Both the position numbers and the translations under genes were made by a program. The notes below the pieces were generated by a model. That model was given only the letters and a program-made list of their open reading frames with translations. It was not told the DNA's origin and ran no database searches. From contig NZ_LAYY01000007.1 in the NCBI RefSeq assembly GCF_000986785.1, forward strand, positions 62,001 to 126,000: a DNA stretch of 64,000 bases, written 5' to 3'. Of this stretch, positions 35,337-43,283 are shown piece after piece. The stretch's first letter is position 1; each line of letters starts with the position of its first letter. This DNA comes from Mesobacillus campisalis. GTDB lineage: Bacteria > Bacillota > Bacilli > Bacillales > Cytobacillaceae.

Positions 35337-36113
35337 ATGAAAATTGCATGTGTACAAATGGATATAGCATTCGGGAATCCGGAAAGAAATTTTGAGGCCA
35401 TCGAAACATACATTGAAGAAGCCGCAAATGCCAAGGCTGATGTCGTGGTTCTACCCGAAATGTGGAATGCGGGCTATGCACTCGATAAGCTCGATGTATT
35501 GGCCGATAAGGATGGCAGTCGGACGAAAGAGCTTTTTTCCCGGCTTGCGGGAGCATATGAAGTGAATATCGTTGGGGGCTCGGTGGCGACTAAGAAAAGG
35601 GATGGCTTTTATAACACGATGTATGTGGCCAGCCGTACAGGAGAAATTGTCACCGAGTATGATAAAGCACATCTTTTTAAGCTGATGGCCGAACATCATT
35701 TTTTGAACGCTGGCCAAAAAATGAATATATTTGAACTGGACGGGGTTACATGCGGAGGTATCATATGTTATGATTTGCGCTTTCCCGAATGGATTCGTGC
35801 CCATACGCTGCATGGCGCCCATATCATGTTTATTCCCGCCGAATGGCCGGCAGCGCGAATCGATCACTGGCAGCTGCTGCTCCAGGCTAGGGCTATTGAG
35901 AACCAGTGCTTTGTTGTAGGTGTCAACCGTACCGGCGATGACCCGAACAACAAGTTCAACGGGCACACCATGGTGGTTGCCCCTTGGGGGGAAGTCCTCC
36001 TGAGCAAGCAAACTGGAGAAGGAATTTTTTATGCCGAACTGGATCTGAAGCAGGTGGAAGCTGTGCGGAAAATGATTCCTGTTTTCCAGGACCGCCGTAC
36101 AGACTTGTATTAA
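35337..36113 (+). CDS. mtnU: Carbon-nitrogen hydrolase, omega-amidase (MtnU/YkrU-like)
   Basis: The 258-residue nitrilase-superfamily protein has the catalytic triad in place: VVLPEMWN (Glu), EYDKAHLFK (Lys) and CGGIICYDLRFPEW (Cys). MtnU removes the amide from 2-oxosuccinamate or 2-oxoglutaramate produced by transamination from Asn/Gln, pulling the MtnE reaction forward. Of three in-frame starts (35325, 35331, 35337) the last has proper distance from GAGGTGG and gives the B. subtilis-like N-terminus MKIACVQMD. Divergent from mtnE with 84 bases between. Confidence 0.9.
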   Translation: MKIACVQMDIAFGNPERNFEAIETYIEEAANAKADVVVLPEMWNAGYALDKLDVLADKDGSRTKELFSRLAGAYEVNIVGGSVATKKRDGFYNTMYVASRTGEIVTEYDKAHLFKLMAEHHFLNAGQKMNIFELDGVTCGGIICYDLRFPEWIRAHTLHGAHIMFIPAEWPAARIDHWQLLLQARAIENQCFVVGVNRTGDDPNNKFNGHTMVVAPWGEVLLSKQTGEGIFYAELDLKQVEAVRKMIPVFQDRRTDLY

Positions 36114-36292
36114 ATGGCGTGGGCAAGAGAGTTTTAATGATTTTGAATTTGTTTTTGCAGCATTGAGCTTTTTTTGAAAAAATATTTTTAAAGATAAAGG
36201 AGCGGACTCTAAAAAAGTTTGCTTCTTTTTTTATTTTTCCGCTTGTAATTGAGGGAGGTTTATCATATAATAAATGAGTCGTTAAAAATACT

Positions 36293-36366
36293 GTCCCAGT
36301 AGCTCAGCAGGATAGAGCAACAGTTTCCTAAACTGTAGGTCGGGAGTTCGAATCTCTCCTGGGACG
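36293..36366 (+). tRNA. tRNA-Arg (anticodon CCT)
   Basis: A cloverleaf folds from GTCCCAG...CTGGGAC with D-arm AGCTCAGCAGGATAGAGC, anticodon stem ACAGT/ACTGT with loop TTCCTAA (CCT, reading AGG) and T-arm GGGAG-TTCGAAT-CTCTC. The discriminator is G and CCA is not encoded. A terminator follows; no other tRNA is near. Confidence 0.95.
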
Positions 36367-36373
36367 CTAGCAG

Positions 36374-36406
36374 AAACCATGTCTTCATAACAAGGCATGG
36401 TTTTTT
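36374..36406 (+). terminator. Terminator of tRNA-Arg
   Basis: AAACCATG/CATGGTTTTTT with an inner CTT/AAG pair. Confidence 0.85.
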
Positions 36407-36415
36407 ATGTATAGG

Positions 36416-36450
36416 AAAAAGGACTGATCCTTTGAGGACCAGTCCTTTTT
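36416..36450. terminator. Bidirectional terminator
   Basis: A5-GGACTGaTCC and GGAcCAGTCC-T5 with a five-base loop, adjoining the stop of the SGNH hydrolase on the minus strand. Confidence 0.88.
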
Positions 36451-36457
36451 CTTATCT

Positions 36458-37276
36458 TTATACAGCTTGTCTTCGATATTCCTTCTTGAATTGGTTCAGC
36501 ATCTGTTCTGTAATGGCTGCATAGCCGCTAACATTAGGGTGAACTCCATCAGCTGAAAGATTTTGAGGATTCTGGCTGTTGATCACCCTGGTGGTTTCAA
36601 TGACCAATGAGGCAGGAACCTGCTGGGCCACTTCGTATATTTTGAGATTCCACTTTGGCAGCAGCTGGTCGGCCAGATTATAAATCTGATGGTCGACTGG
36701 CAGCGGATTATACAGTTCAAGGAAGACGATAGTAGCATGAGGATTCAGTTGTTTGATTCTGGCGGATATTTCAGTTAAATTGCTGGTAAAGGTTGATTGC
36801 AAAGCATCGAAAGATTTGATCGCTGTGTAAAAGTCCTGCTTTTTTGCGATTTTTAGAACATCATTCCCGCCAATATTGATGGTGATGATATCCGAATTTC
36901 GAATTTCCTCATCAAATACACCATTTTTTACTTGATGATTCAACTCCGAGCTGGTTAACCCATTTTTTCCTTTATTGCTATAATGAACGGTTTTGTTGAG
37001 TTCCACGCCTAATTGGCTGGAAAACTTGTATACCAGGTTTTCTGTTTCATTTGCACCAAATCCATGAATCACCGAGTCTCCGAGTGCAAGGTGGTTAATT
37101 TCACTGTCGCTGGATTGCCGGTAGTAATCCAGATAGGTTTGCCGGTCATAGTCAGTGCCCGCTTCAACCAGTTCTTCCTTCATCTTGTTTATTTGATATT
37201 GAGGATAATAAAACCATCCAGCGGCACCTGATCCAATAAGAACGAATGTTGCCAATGTATATTTTAAAGCTCTCAC
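36458..37276 (-). CDS. SGNH/GDSL-family lipase or esterase, membrane-anchored
   Basis: The start is GTG 37276 after GGAGGGGAAGTCTGGA; 272 residues. A signal anchor (about 3-22) leads to an SGNH hydrolase with block I ALGDSVIHGFG (Ser), block II NKGKNGLTSS, block III NIGGNDVLK (Asn) and block V DGVHPNVSGYAAI (Asp and His). All four blocks are intact. The family deacylates lipids, polysaccharides or peptidoglycan, and the extracytoplasmic location suggests an envelope substrate. A Met-start alternative upstream overlaps the ribosome site. Confidence 0.9.
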   Translation of the reverse strand: MRALKYTLATFVLIGSGAAGWFYYPQYQINKMKEELVEAGTDYDRQTYLDYYRQSSDSEINHLALGDSVIHGFGANETENLVYKFSSQLGVELNKTVHYSNKGKNGLTSSELNHQVKNGVFDEEIRNSDIITINIGGNDVLKIAKKQDFYTAIKSFDALQSTFTSNLTEISARIKQLNPHATIVFLELYNPLPVDHQIYNLADQLLPKWNLKIYEVAQQVPASLVIETTRVINSQNPQNLSADGVHPNVSGYAAITEQMLNQFKKEYRRQAV

Positions 37277-37755
37277 TCCAGACTTCCCCTCCATACCACT
37301 ATTATAACAAGGCAAAAACAGTAAATACCTAGGTATTATTTTCCTGCTATAGGAAAGAAAAATATACTAAAAAAAGCAAAAGAAACGATTCATTTAATTG
37401 AATAGGTCAGGATTAATTGATTAAAATGCAAAATAGTGGTGGAAAATTGTTAGACTTTATGGAAAAATTAGATTAAAGGCAAGCTTGCATCTTTGGAATT
37501 GCTAATTTTGAGAATATTCAAAAAATCGTACAAGACAATTCGACAAGAAGAATAAAATCCACACCACTATAATTCGCTCATACATAATAATCAAGATGGT
37601 CAAGCAGATATGGCACGATTCATGTAAAAAAACGTCGATATTTTTGGATTTCCTTATTGTTAAAGGTAGTTTACTATTAATTTATACATTGGATGTTCAA
37701 TCCTGTAATGGAAGAGACTGGAACATCAAACTATAATATTGACGGAGGTAACAGT
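37277..37755. other. AT-rich intergenic region upstream of the SigH-like gene
   Basis: This 479-base divergent gap codes for nothing convincing. It contains a Spo0A-box octamer at 37539-37546 and TTGTTA-17-ATTTAT near 37658-37686 as a poor SigA-like candidate. No riboswitch or repeat was recognised. Confidence 0.5.
37539..37546 (-). promoter_or_regulatory. Perfect Spo0A-box octamer upstream of the SigH paralog
   Basis: TTCGACAA (TTGTCGAA on the minus strand) lies 210 bases before the sigma-factor start. Chance occurrence in a 479-base AT-rich gap is possible. Confidence 0.4.
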
Positions 37756-38406
37756 GTGAGAGCAGCCACCAAAGAAAAACTGATGCCAAATTATGCGGAA
37801 ATGAATGATGAGATTTTAGTCCAGCTATTCCAAAACGGGGATGGGGAAGCATCGGAATACTTAATGAAGAAATACCGCAGCTTTGTCCGAGCCAAGGCAA
37901 GCCGTTATTTTTTGATCGGAGGAGAAAAAGAGGATATTGTTCAAGAGGGAATGATTGGTCTATATAAGGCCATTCGAGATTTTAAAGTGGACAAGCTGTC
38001 TTCTTTTAAAGCGTTTGCAGAACTTTGCATCACAAGACAAATCATTACCGCTGTCAAGTCGGCAACCCGCCAAAAGCACACTCCTCTCAATTCCTACATT
38101 TCCCTGAACAAACCCATTTACGAGGATGAATCCAATCACACCCTGATGGATGTCATCACAGGTCCCGCGGAAATGGACCCCGTGCAACTGATTATTGACC
38201 AGGAAAAAGCGAATGATCTGGAACAGCGGATGGCAGAAAGGCTGAGCGACCTCGAGAAGAAAGTACTGGAACTTCATATTGCCGGTCATTCCTATGTCGA
38301 GATTTCCAGGAATGTGAACACGCATGTTAAATCGATTGACAATGCCCTGCAGCGCATTAAACGCAAGATGGAAAGGTATTTGGAGCGTAAGGAAGTCCTC
38401 CTTTAA
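37756..38406 (+). CDS. SigH-like RNA polymerase sigma factor (probable paralog)
   Basis: The start is GTG 37756 after GGAGGTAACA, giving 216 residues, the length of SigH (218). Region 2 (EYLMKKYRSFVRAKASRYFLIGGEKEDIVQEG, KAFAELCITRQIITAVKSATRQKH) is nearly identical to B. subtilis SigH, whereas region 4 (LEKKVLELHIAGHSYVEISRNVN) differs more. Canonical sigH lies in the rlmB-yacP-sigH-rpmG-secE locus; none of these is here, so this is inferred to be an extra copy. It would recognise SigH-like -10 elements. A strong terminator makes it monocistronic. Confidence 0.9.
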   Translation: MRAATKEKLMPNYAEMNDEILVQLFQNGDGEASEYLMKKYRSFVRAKASRYFLIGGEKEDIVQEGMIGLYKAIRDFKVDKLSSFKAFAELCITRQIITAVKSATRQKHTPLNSYISLNKPIYEDESNHTLMDVITGPAEMDPVQLIIDQEKANDLEQRMAERLSDLEKKVLELHIAGHSYVEISRNVNTHVKSIDNALQRIKRKMERYLERKEVLL

Positions 38407-38415
38407 CAGGCGAAT

Positions 38416-38454
38416 AGAAAGACAGCAGAAAGGCTTTTCTGCTGTCTTTCTTTT
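38416..38454 (+). terminator. Rho-independent terminator
   Basis: A 16-base stem AGAAAGACAGCAGAAA with its complement, ending in TTTT, ten bases after the sigma gene. Confidence 0.92.
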
Positions 38455-38578
38455 ATGGCCGCGTTTAAATTGATGTGGATGGAGTAGTGTAATCGACAAG
38501 AATGGAATACAAGTGGAAGGTTGTAGGCTGAGTCAATGTTATGTATTGCGTGGCAGAAGCGCCTTCGGGATTGAATCG

Positions 38579-38815
38579 TTACATGAATGGAGGAACTCCG
38601 TCGCTTATTCCTTTAATAATGGCCGAGATGGACTGCACCTGGCTTTCATCAAGGTCAAAGGCTTCTTTCACTTTTCTTTCAAGATCTTCTGTCACTCTCC
38701 GTTTACCTACTTCGACAAGGGCTATCAAGGCAAAGCTGCAATTTACAATTCTGGCAAAATCACGCTGGTTGAGATTATAGCTTTTTCTCAAAAACTTGAT
38801 AATTTCTTTGTTCAT
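38579..38815 (-). CDS. Small helix-turn-helix (XRE-like) transcriptional regulator
   Basis: The 78-residue protein is a single Cro/CI-type domain: LRKSYNLNQRDFARIVNCSFALIALVEVGKRRVTEDLERKV spans the five helices, with the recognition helix at about 25-35. The start ATG 38815 follows AAAGGAGTGAGCG. There is no effector domain. An inverted repeat over its promoter suggests autoregulation. It converges on the sigma-factor gene; whether it controls it or the DUF939 exporter is not known. Confidence 0.85.
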   Translation of the reverse strand: MNKEIIKFLRKSYNLNQRDFARIVNCSFALIALVEVGKRRVTEDLERKVKEAFDLDESQVQSISAIIKGISDGVPPFM

Positions 38816-38864
38816 ACGCTCACTCCTTTAGAAAAAGCTATTATAAAAGTAACTTATACTTATA

Positions 38865-38894
38865 AGGTTGTCAAAGTGTTTTTAGTGACAACCT
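38865..38894. repeat. Inverted repeat, possible operator of the HTH gene
   Basis: AGGTTGTCA and TGACAACCT are perfect 9-base arms whose centres are 21 bases apart, about two helical turns. On the minus strand the inner copy contains TTGACA, so the repeat covers a possible -35 of the HTH gene, 50 bases before its start. Confidence 0.6.
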
Positions 38895-39062
38895 AATTGC
38901 GTTTGGATTTCTGCAAATGGGTAATGTATGAAAAGTCCTTAAATATTTTAGCTTTCCATAAGTTTTTGCTAAATGCAGGTTTGATGGATTTAAATACGTA
39001 TGAAGTTTCCGTTCCCACATGAGACCAGGCAACATAAGATGAAGGAAAGAGGTTATTTAAAA

Positions 39063-40106
39063 ATGGTTACGCTAGGTCCCCGAGTGTTAAAAACAGGCAT
39101 GGCTGTGACTCTAGCCATATATATTGCCCAGTGGCTAGGTCTTGAGCCGCCATTATTCGCTGCCATCGCTGCTACTTTTACGATTCAGCCCTCCCTTTAC
39201 AGGTCATGGAGGCAAGTCCTGGAGCAGGTCCAAGCCAATTCTGTCGGAGCGGTGATTGCCCTCGCAGCAATTTATCTTTTCGGCAATACTCCGATTGTCA
39301 TCGGCATGGTGATGGTCGCCGTCATACTGGTCTGCTTGAAACTGAAGATTGCCGGAACGATTCCTTTGACACTGGTGACTGCCCTTGTGATGATGAGTCA
39401 GCCGGAGTTCGATGGTCTGCTCGCGGCAGCCCACAAATTTATTGTTGTCCTTGTTGGGATGGGCTCGGCCTTTTTCGTCAACCTGCTGGTCTCACCCCCA
39501 AATTACAGTAGGAATTTCCTGAACGAGGAAAAAGAAACGCTCCGGCTTCTATCCTTGCTATTGCGGACAGCCATCTCCGATGAGTTGACAGAGAAATCGT
39601 TTCAGCAGCAATGGAATGAGGTGAAAAGCAAACTTTCGAAAATGGAAGAACTGTATGGTTTGCTTGATGAAGAACGAGAGCATATATCCAGGGTCAGGCA
39701 CCTTGATGTCAGGGAAATAGTAGTCTTTAAGCAGAAATTGAAATGCCTGAAGTATGGAGATAGTCTGCTTGAGGTTATCGAAGAGCATTATTTTCAAAGC
39801 GGCCCAATTCAACAGGAACGCGCCATTTTTGACAGAGAGATTGAGAGGCTAATGGCGGAGCATGAATATCTTCTCTTAAAATTTGATCGGATGGTTAAGG
39901 AGCTGCCGGATGAGAGCATCTACCGGGAAAGAAATAAAGAGTTTTTCAAGAAGGTGCTTCAATCTCATAAAAGTGACAGCAATCAGAAGATGCACCAAGT
40001 TTTGGTGGGTTCGGCCATCGTGGAATATGCTTTTCAACTGGAACGTCTGAATGAGTTGACCGAACGGTTCTTAAGAAGGAAAAAGGTGCTGTCACCTAAG
40101 GATTGA
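39063..40106 (+). CDS. DUF939/aromatic acid exporter-family membrane protein (YqjA/YgaE-like)
   Basis: The 347-residue protein has five or six N-terminal membrane helices (about 5-150; GPRVLKTGMAVTLAIYIAQWLG, FAAIAATFTIQPSLYRSWRQ) and a long cytoplasmic, coiled-coil C-domain. This is the bacillar YgaE/YqjA arrangement, related to FUSC exporters; substrates are not established. ATG 39063 is ten bases after GAGG and starts where the family does; the frame extends to 39000. It appears to head a unit with the small membrane gene at 40128. Confidence 0.87.
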   Translation: MVTLGPRVLKTGMAVTLAIYIAQWLGLEPPLFAAIAATFTIQPSLYRSWRQVLEQVQANSVGAVIALAAIYLFGNTPIVIGMVMVAVILVCLKLKIAGTIPLTLVTALVMMSQPEFDGLLAAAHKFIVVLVGMGSAFFVNLLVSPPNYSRNFLNEEKETLRLLSLLLRTAISDELTEKSFQQQWNEVKSKLSKMEELYGLLDEEREHISRVRHLDVREIVVFKQKLKCLKYGDSLLEVIEEHYFQSGPIQQERAIFDREIERLMAEHEYLLLKFDRMVKELPDESIYRERNKEFFKKVLQSHKSDSNQKMHQVLVGSAIVEYAFQLERLNELTERFLRRKKVLSPKD

Positions 40107-40127
40107 AGCTGAAGAGGGAGTGGACAA

Positions 40128-40358
40128 ATGCTGGCATTCAAATTATTGCTGGGGTTGTTTGTCATTGGGATTTCCGTTTATTCGTTGATTACAGGCGATG
40201 ACTCCTATGTTTTATGGAACCAGCTGATGCTTGCAATCCTAATGTTCCTATTGGGCTGGACAGATTGGAAAGAGGATAAAAAAAGATCAGGGAGCCTGTC
40301 CATGGCCGTGGGCATAGTCATTTTCCTATTGTTTTTCCACTCAATAATGCAGAGATGA
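40128..40358 (+). CDS. Small membrane protein (DUF3953/YczI-like)
   Basis: The 76-residue protein has three hydrophobic segments and a charged middle loop (WTDWKEDKKRSG). Pattern and length match DUF3953 (B. subtilis YczI), function unknown. The start ATG 40128 follows GAAGAGGGAGTGGAC and lies 21 bases after the DUF939 gene, suggesting an operon. Confidence 0.78.
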   Translation: MLAFKLLLGLFVIGISVYSLITGDDSYVLWNQLMLAILMFLLGWTDWKEDKKRSGSLSMAVGIVIFLLFFHSIMQR

Positions 40359-40435
40359 ACAGAGCTTCAATGAGGCTCTGTTTTTCCGTCCGCAAACTGG
40401 GATTGTGCTATAGTGGGAATCAGGGAGGGAATGGA

Positions 40436-41245
40436 ATGAGGGAACTGCAGCACATTTTAAATACGCATCAATTTCAATCTAAAGCTACGCTGATGGAACA
40501 GCTTGGCAGACTGGGTATAAAAGCAGGTGACCATATCATGGTCCATGCATCCATGAAGGCAATGGGCTGGGTAGCCGGCGGACCGCAGGCGATTGTCGAG
40601 GCATTGATTGAAAGTGTTACTCAGGAAGGCACAGTGGTGATGCCTGCCCAATCTGCCGATAACTCTGAACCATCCTATTGGATGATGCCGCCTGTTCCGG
40701 AGGAATGGCATGCCCCTATTCGAAAAGAATGGCCGGCATTCGATCCTCATCTAACGCCACTGCGAGGGATGGGAAAGATTGCGGAGTGTTTCCATCGGCA
40801 TCCTGCGACGATCAGGAGCATGCATCCTGCACACTCATTTATGGCATGGGGAAGGTATGCCGCAGAGTGGATGAAGGTTCATCCTCTTGAAGATTCATTC
40901 GGCAAGGGGTCTCCCTTGGGCAAAATGATGAAAACCAATGTAAAAATCATGCTGATCGGCGTAGACTTTGACGTGTGCACAGCCCTTCATTATGCTGAGT
41001 CTGTGCAGGAAACGAAAACCACATCTCCCCAGGGGGCGGCAATATTGGCAGACGGAGTGCGCCGCTGGGAAACCTATGAATGCATGGATATGGATTCTGA
41101 CATTTTCCCCGAGATCGTAAAGAGCTTTACGGGGGAAATACAGAAAGGAAAACTTGGACAGGCTGACACAAAAATAACATTGATGCGCCCGCTTGTGGAA
41201 TTTGCGGTGGACTGGCTGAAAATACAAAATGCCCAAAAGAAATAA
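40436..41245 (+). CDS. AAC(3)-family N-acetyltransferase (YokD-like)
   Basis: The start is ATG 40436 after AGGGAGGGAATGG; 269 residues. The antibiotic NAT fold signatures are present: GIKAGDHIMVHASMKAMGWV (cofactor binding), GTVVMPAQSADNSEP, MHPAHSFMAWGRYA and LIGVDFDVCTALHYAE. The family includes aminoglycoside 3-N-acetyltransferases but also chromosomal members (YokD, FrbF-like) whose natural substrate is unknown; resistance cannot be inferred from sequence. An upstream frame overlaps the previous gene but has no site of its own. Confidence 0.9.
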   Translation: MRELQHILNTHQFQSKATLMEQLGRLGIKAGDHIMVHASMKAMGWVAGGPQAIVEALIESVTQEGTVVMPAQSADNSEPSYWMMPPVPEEWHAPIRKEWPAFDPHLTPLRGMGKIAECFHRHPATIRSMHPAHSFMAWGRYAAEWMKVHPLEDSFGKGSPLGKMMKTNVKIMLIGVDFDVCTALHYAESVQETKTTSPQGAAILADGVRRWETYECMDMDSDIFPEIVKSFTGEIQKGKLGQADTKITLMRPLVEFAVDWLKIQNAQKK

Positions 41246-41249
41246 GGGG

Positions 41250-41287
41250 AAGCCCCGCTGCAGCCAAAGCTGGCGGGGCTTGTTTTA
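41250..41287. terminator. Bidirectional terminator
   Basis: AAGCCCCGC/GCGGGGCTT lies between the converging acetyltransferase and beta-helix genes; the T-run TGTTTT is on the plus side. Confidence 0.78.
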
Positions 41288-42970
41288 AAGCTTATTTATT
41301 TTCTTTGGCCTACTGCCAATTATAAGTGGTGTTTCATAACCATTTATTGTTAGTGATTCAAGCCTTTCTGGAGGATCGGCGGCTTTAACGCCATGTTTTC
41401 CTTTCCTGGAACAGGCCTTCAGGTTCAGCAAGGATACATGCTTTGCACCTTTGCCTATGTCAATCGCTTTTGGAGCTGAATCTTCTATGGTGATGTTGCT
41501 AAGCTGAACATAGTCGGGGTGCTGTTTGCCCCCATAAATCTTTATATCGGTTCCAGCCTGGTGGAAATCCCGAATGGCAACTTGGTTCATGCAAACATTT
41601 CTTGCCTTATATTGGATGGCGATGACCGGTTGTCCTTTGTAATCATAGTAAGGATCGCCTATCAGGGTAAACTGGTTGACCACCACATTCCGGTAAGCAG
41701 AAACTACCATGCCTCTTGGTGTTGACCCTTCATACAAATCCGTATATCTTGGAGCAATCGAGACAAGGTTGGTTGCACGGATATTATAGGCCGTCTTTGA
41801 ATCAGGTTCGGTGTTTTTATGGTGCCCAATATGGCGAAAGTTGTAGCTGCGGTTGTCATGGACGGATAGGTGGCCGATAATCTGAACATTATTCCCGGCG
41901 GAGGAATTATGGTGAGCCTTGATCTCCACTCCTCCAAAACATCGGGACGTCGAGTTGTTGACAAGCCAAACATTTCTTGACCCGTCGTCCACTTCAATTC
42001 CATTTGAATTGGAAAAGCCTTTTTGGTGTGCCCTGCCGCTCGGATCACACATATGGCAATTCGAAATGAAAATATTGTCACTATGGTGGGTGGTAATCCC
42101 ATCGTCTCCAAAGCCAAAGCCAGTGCATTGGTCAATCCAGACATATTCACTTCCGCGGCGCGCCCTGTTGCCATCCCCGCTGTAATCATAAAAGGTTGAG
42201 GTAATGTCAAAACAGTGCAATCCAGGGTTGATTCCTTCCACGTTTGTTATCCATCCATATGTTACATTGGCATAGGCGAGACAACTGGAATGATTGCCCC
42301 ATGCACTCGTTTTCCTGGTTTTGCCAAGCCTCTCAACATTCCAGTCAAGACTCATTTCTCTTACGGCAATATGGTGATTTCCGCGCCAATGGTGGGAGTT
42401 GGTCACCAACCGCATTCCTTTTGCAGCTTTATCACTCAGCTTTATAACTGTTTTCCCTTTACCCGAACCCGAAAAAATGGTCCAGGAAGGAAGTCTGATT
42501 CCTTTCGTAACATAATGTCCCTCAGGCACGTATACTTTTACCCGTCCCTTGCCAATGGCCTTTTTAAATGCTTCGGTGTTATCAGTAAGCCCATCACCAA
42601 CAGCCCCAAAATCAGCCACATTCACTTCCCGTTCTATTTCCTGCTCAAGATTCCTGTATTCATCGTCAAGCCTGCTCTTCCAATCAGGGCAGGCTTTGCC
42701 AGCGTGGTTTATAACCGTTTTGCCGTGAGGTACCTTATAGGATGCCCTGCTCAGTAAGACACTGGCCACTCTTGCCCCAGTCTTTTTTATCATGTCGGTC
42801 AGAGAAGGCGAGGGGGTATGTATAGGCAGAGGTGCTGGTTTGTTGAGCATCTCCATGAAAATTCGGTCTGTTTCCATCAAGGCCTCGTCTATATTAACTT
42901 TTTCATAAGAGTATTTTTCGATTAATTGGGCATTTCTCCCCGGGTCATGCCTTTGATCCAAATAAAGCAT
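41285..42970 (-). CDS. Right-handed parallel beta-helix protein (pectate lyase-like superfamily)
   Basis: The 561-residue protein has an N-terminal helical region of about 110 residues and then VNVADFGAVGDGLTDNTEAFKKAI, the hallmark start of pectate-lyase-3/GH28-like beta-helices, followed by many short strands with turns (SDNIFISNCHMCD, SRNVWLVNNST, ARNVCMNQVAIRDF). There is no signal peptide or membrane segment, unusual for secreted polysaccharide lyases. Relatives also include phage tailspikes and spore-surface proteins. Catalytic residues cannot be assigned. The start ATG 42970 follows AAAGGAAGTGACTG. Confidence 0.85.
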   Translation of the reverse strand: MLYLDQRHDPGRNAQLIEKYSYEKVNIDEALMETDRIFMEMLNKPAPLPIHTPSPSLTDMIKKTGARVASVLLSRASYKVPHGKTVINHAGKACPDWKSRLDDEYRNLEQEIEREVNVADFGAVGDGLTDNTEAFKKAIGKGRVKVYVPEGHYVTKGIRLPSWTIFSGSGKGKTVIKLSDKAAKGMRLVTNSHHWRGNHHIAVREMSLDWNVERLGKTRKTSAWGNHSSCLAYANVTYGWITNVEGINPGLHCFDITSTFYDYSGDGNRARRGSEYVWIDQCTGFGFGDDGITTHHSDNIFISNCHMCDPSGRAHQKGFSNSNGIEVDDGSRNVWLVNNSTSRCFGGVEIKAHHNSSAGNNVQIIGHLSVHDNRSYNFRHIGHHKNTEPDSKTAYNIRATNLVSIAPRYTDLYEGSTPRGMVVSAYRNVVVNQFTLIGDPYYDYKGQPVIAIQYKARNVCMNQVAIRDFHQAGTDIKIYGGKQHPDYVQLSNITIEDSAPKAIDIGKGAKHVSLLNLKACSRKGKHGVKAADPPERLESLTINGYETPLIIGSRPKKINKL

Positions 42971-43061
42971 ACAGTCACTTCCTTTGCGCTAGACTATACA
43001 GTACTTTCCCTGTCTTTAAGCAAATATTCCATCCCTGGGGCTAGTGCGTCAAATGAAATCC

Positions 43062-43090
43062 TTTACAGACATCTATTTTATGGCTATGAT
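43062..43090 (+). promoter_or_regulatory. SigA promoter of the thi operon
   Basis: TTTACA, a 17-base spacer and TATGAT immediately precede the TPP aptamer. Confidence 0.78.
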
Positions 43091-43110
43091 AATCTTAAAA
43101 ATAATATGAA

Positions 43111-43204
43111 CACTACTAGGGGTGCCTATGAAACAGGCTGAGAGGAATAAGATTCCAACCCTTCGGACCTGATCTGGGTGATGCCAGCGTAGGAAAGTAG
43201 TCAA
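43111..43204 (+). ncRNA. TPP riboswitch (THI element)
   Basis: The conserved parts are present in order: ACTAGGGGTGCC, CAGGCTGAGAGGAA, AACCCTTCGGACCTGATCTGGGTGATGCCAGCGTAGG. A terminator follows at 43228. Thiamine diphosphate should end transcription before thiM. Confidence 0.97.
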
Positions 43205-43227
43205 AAATGGGAGTTATTTTTGCTATT

Positions 43228-43260
43228 TAAGCCAGGTCCAATCAGGGTCTGGCTTTTTTG
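43228..43260 (+). terminator. TPP riboswitch expression-platform terminator
   Basis: AAGCCAG/CTGGCTT with inner CC/GG pairing and six T, 24 bases before the thiM ribosome site. Confidence 0.88.
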
Positions 43261-43283
43261 GCGTTTTAGGAGGAGGAAGAAGA

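Noticed and set aside
40436-41245. Acquired aminoglycoside-resistance gene
   Set aside because: No mobile element and chromosomal YokD-like relatives exist; family alone does not show resistance.
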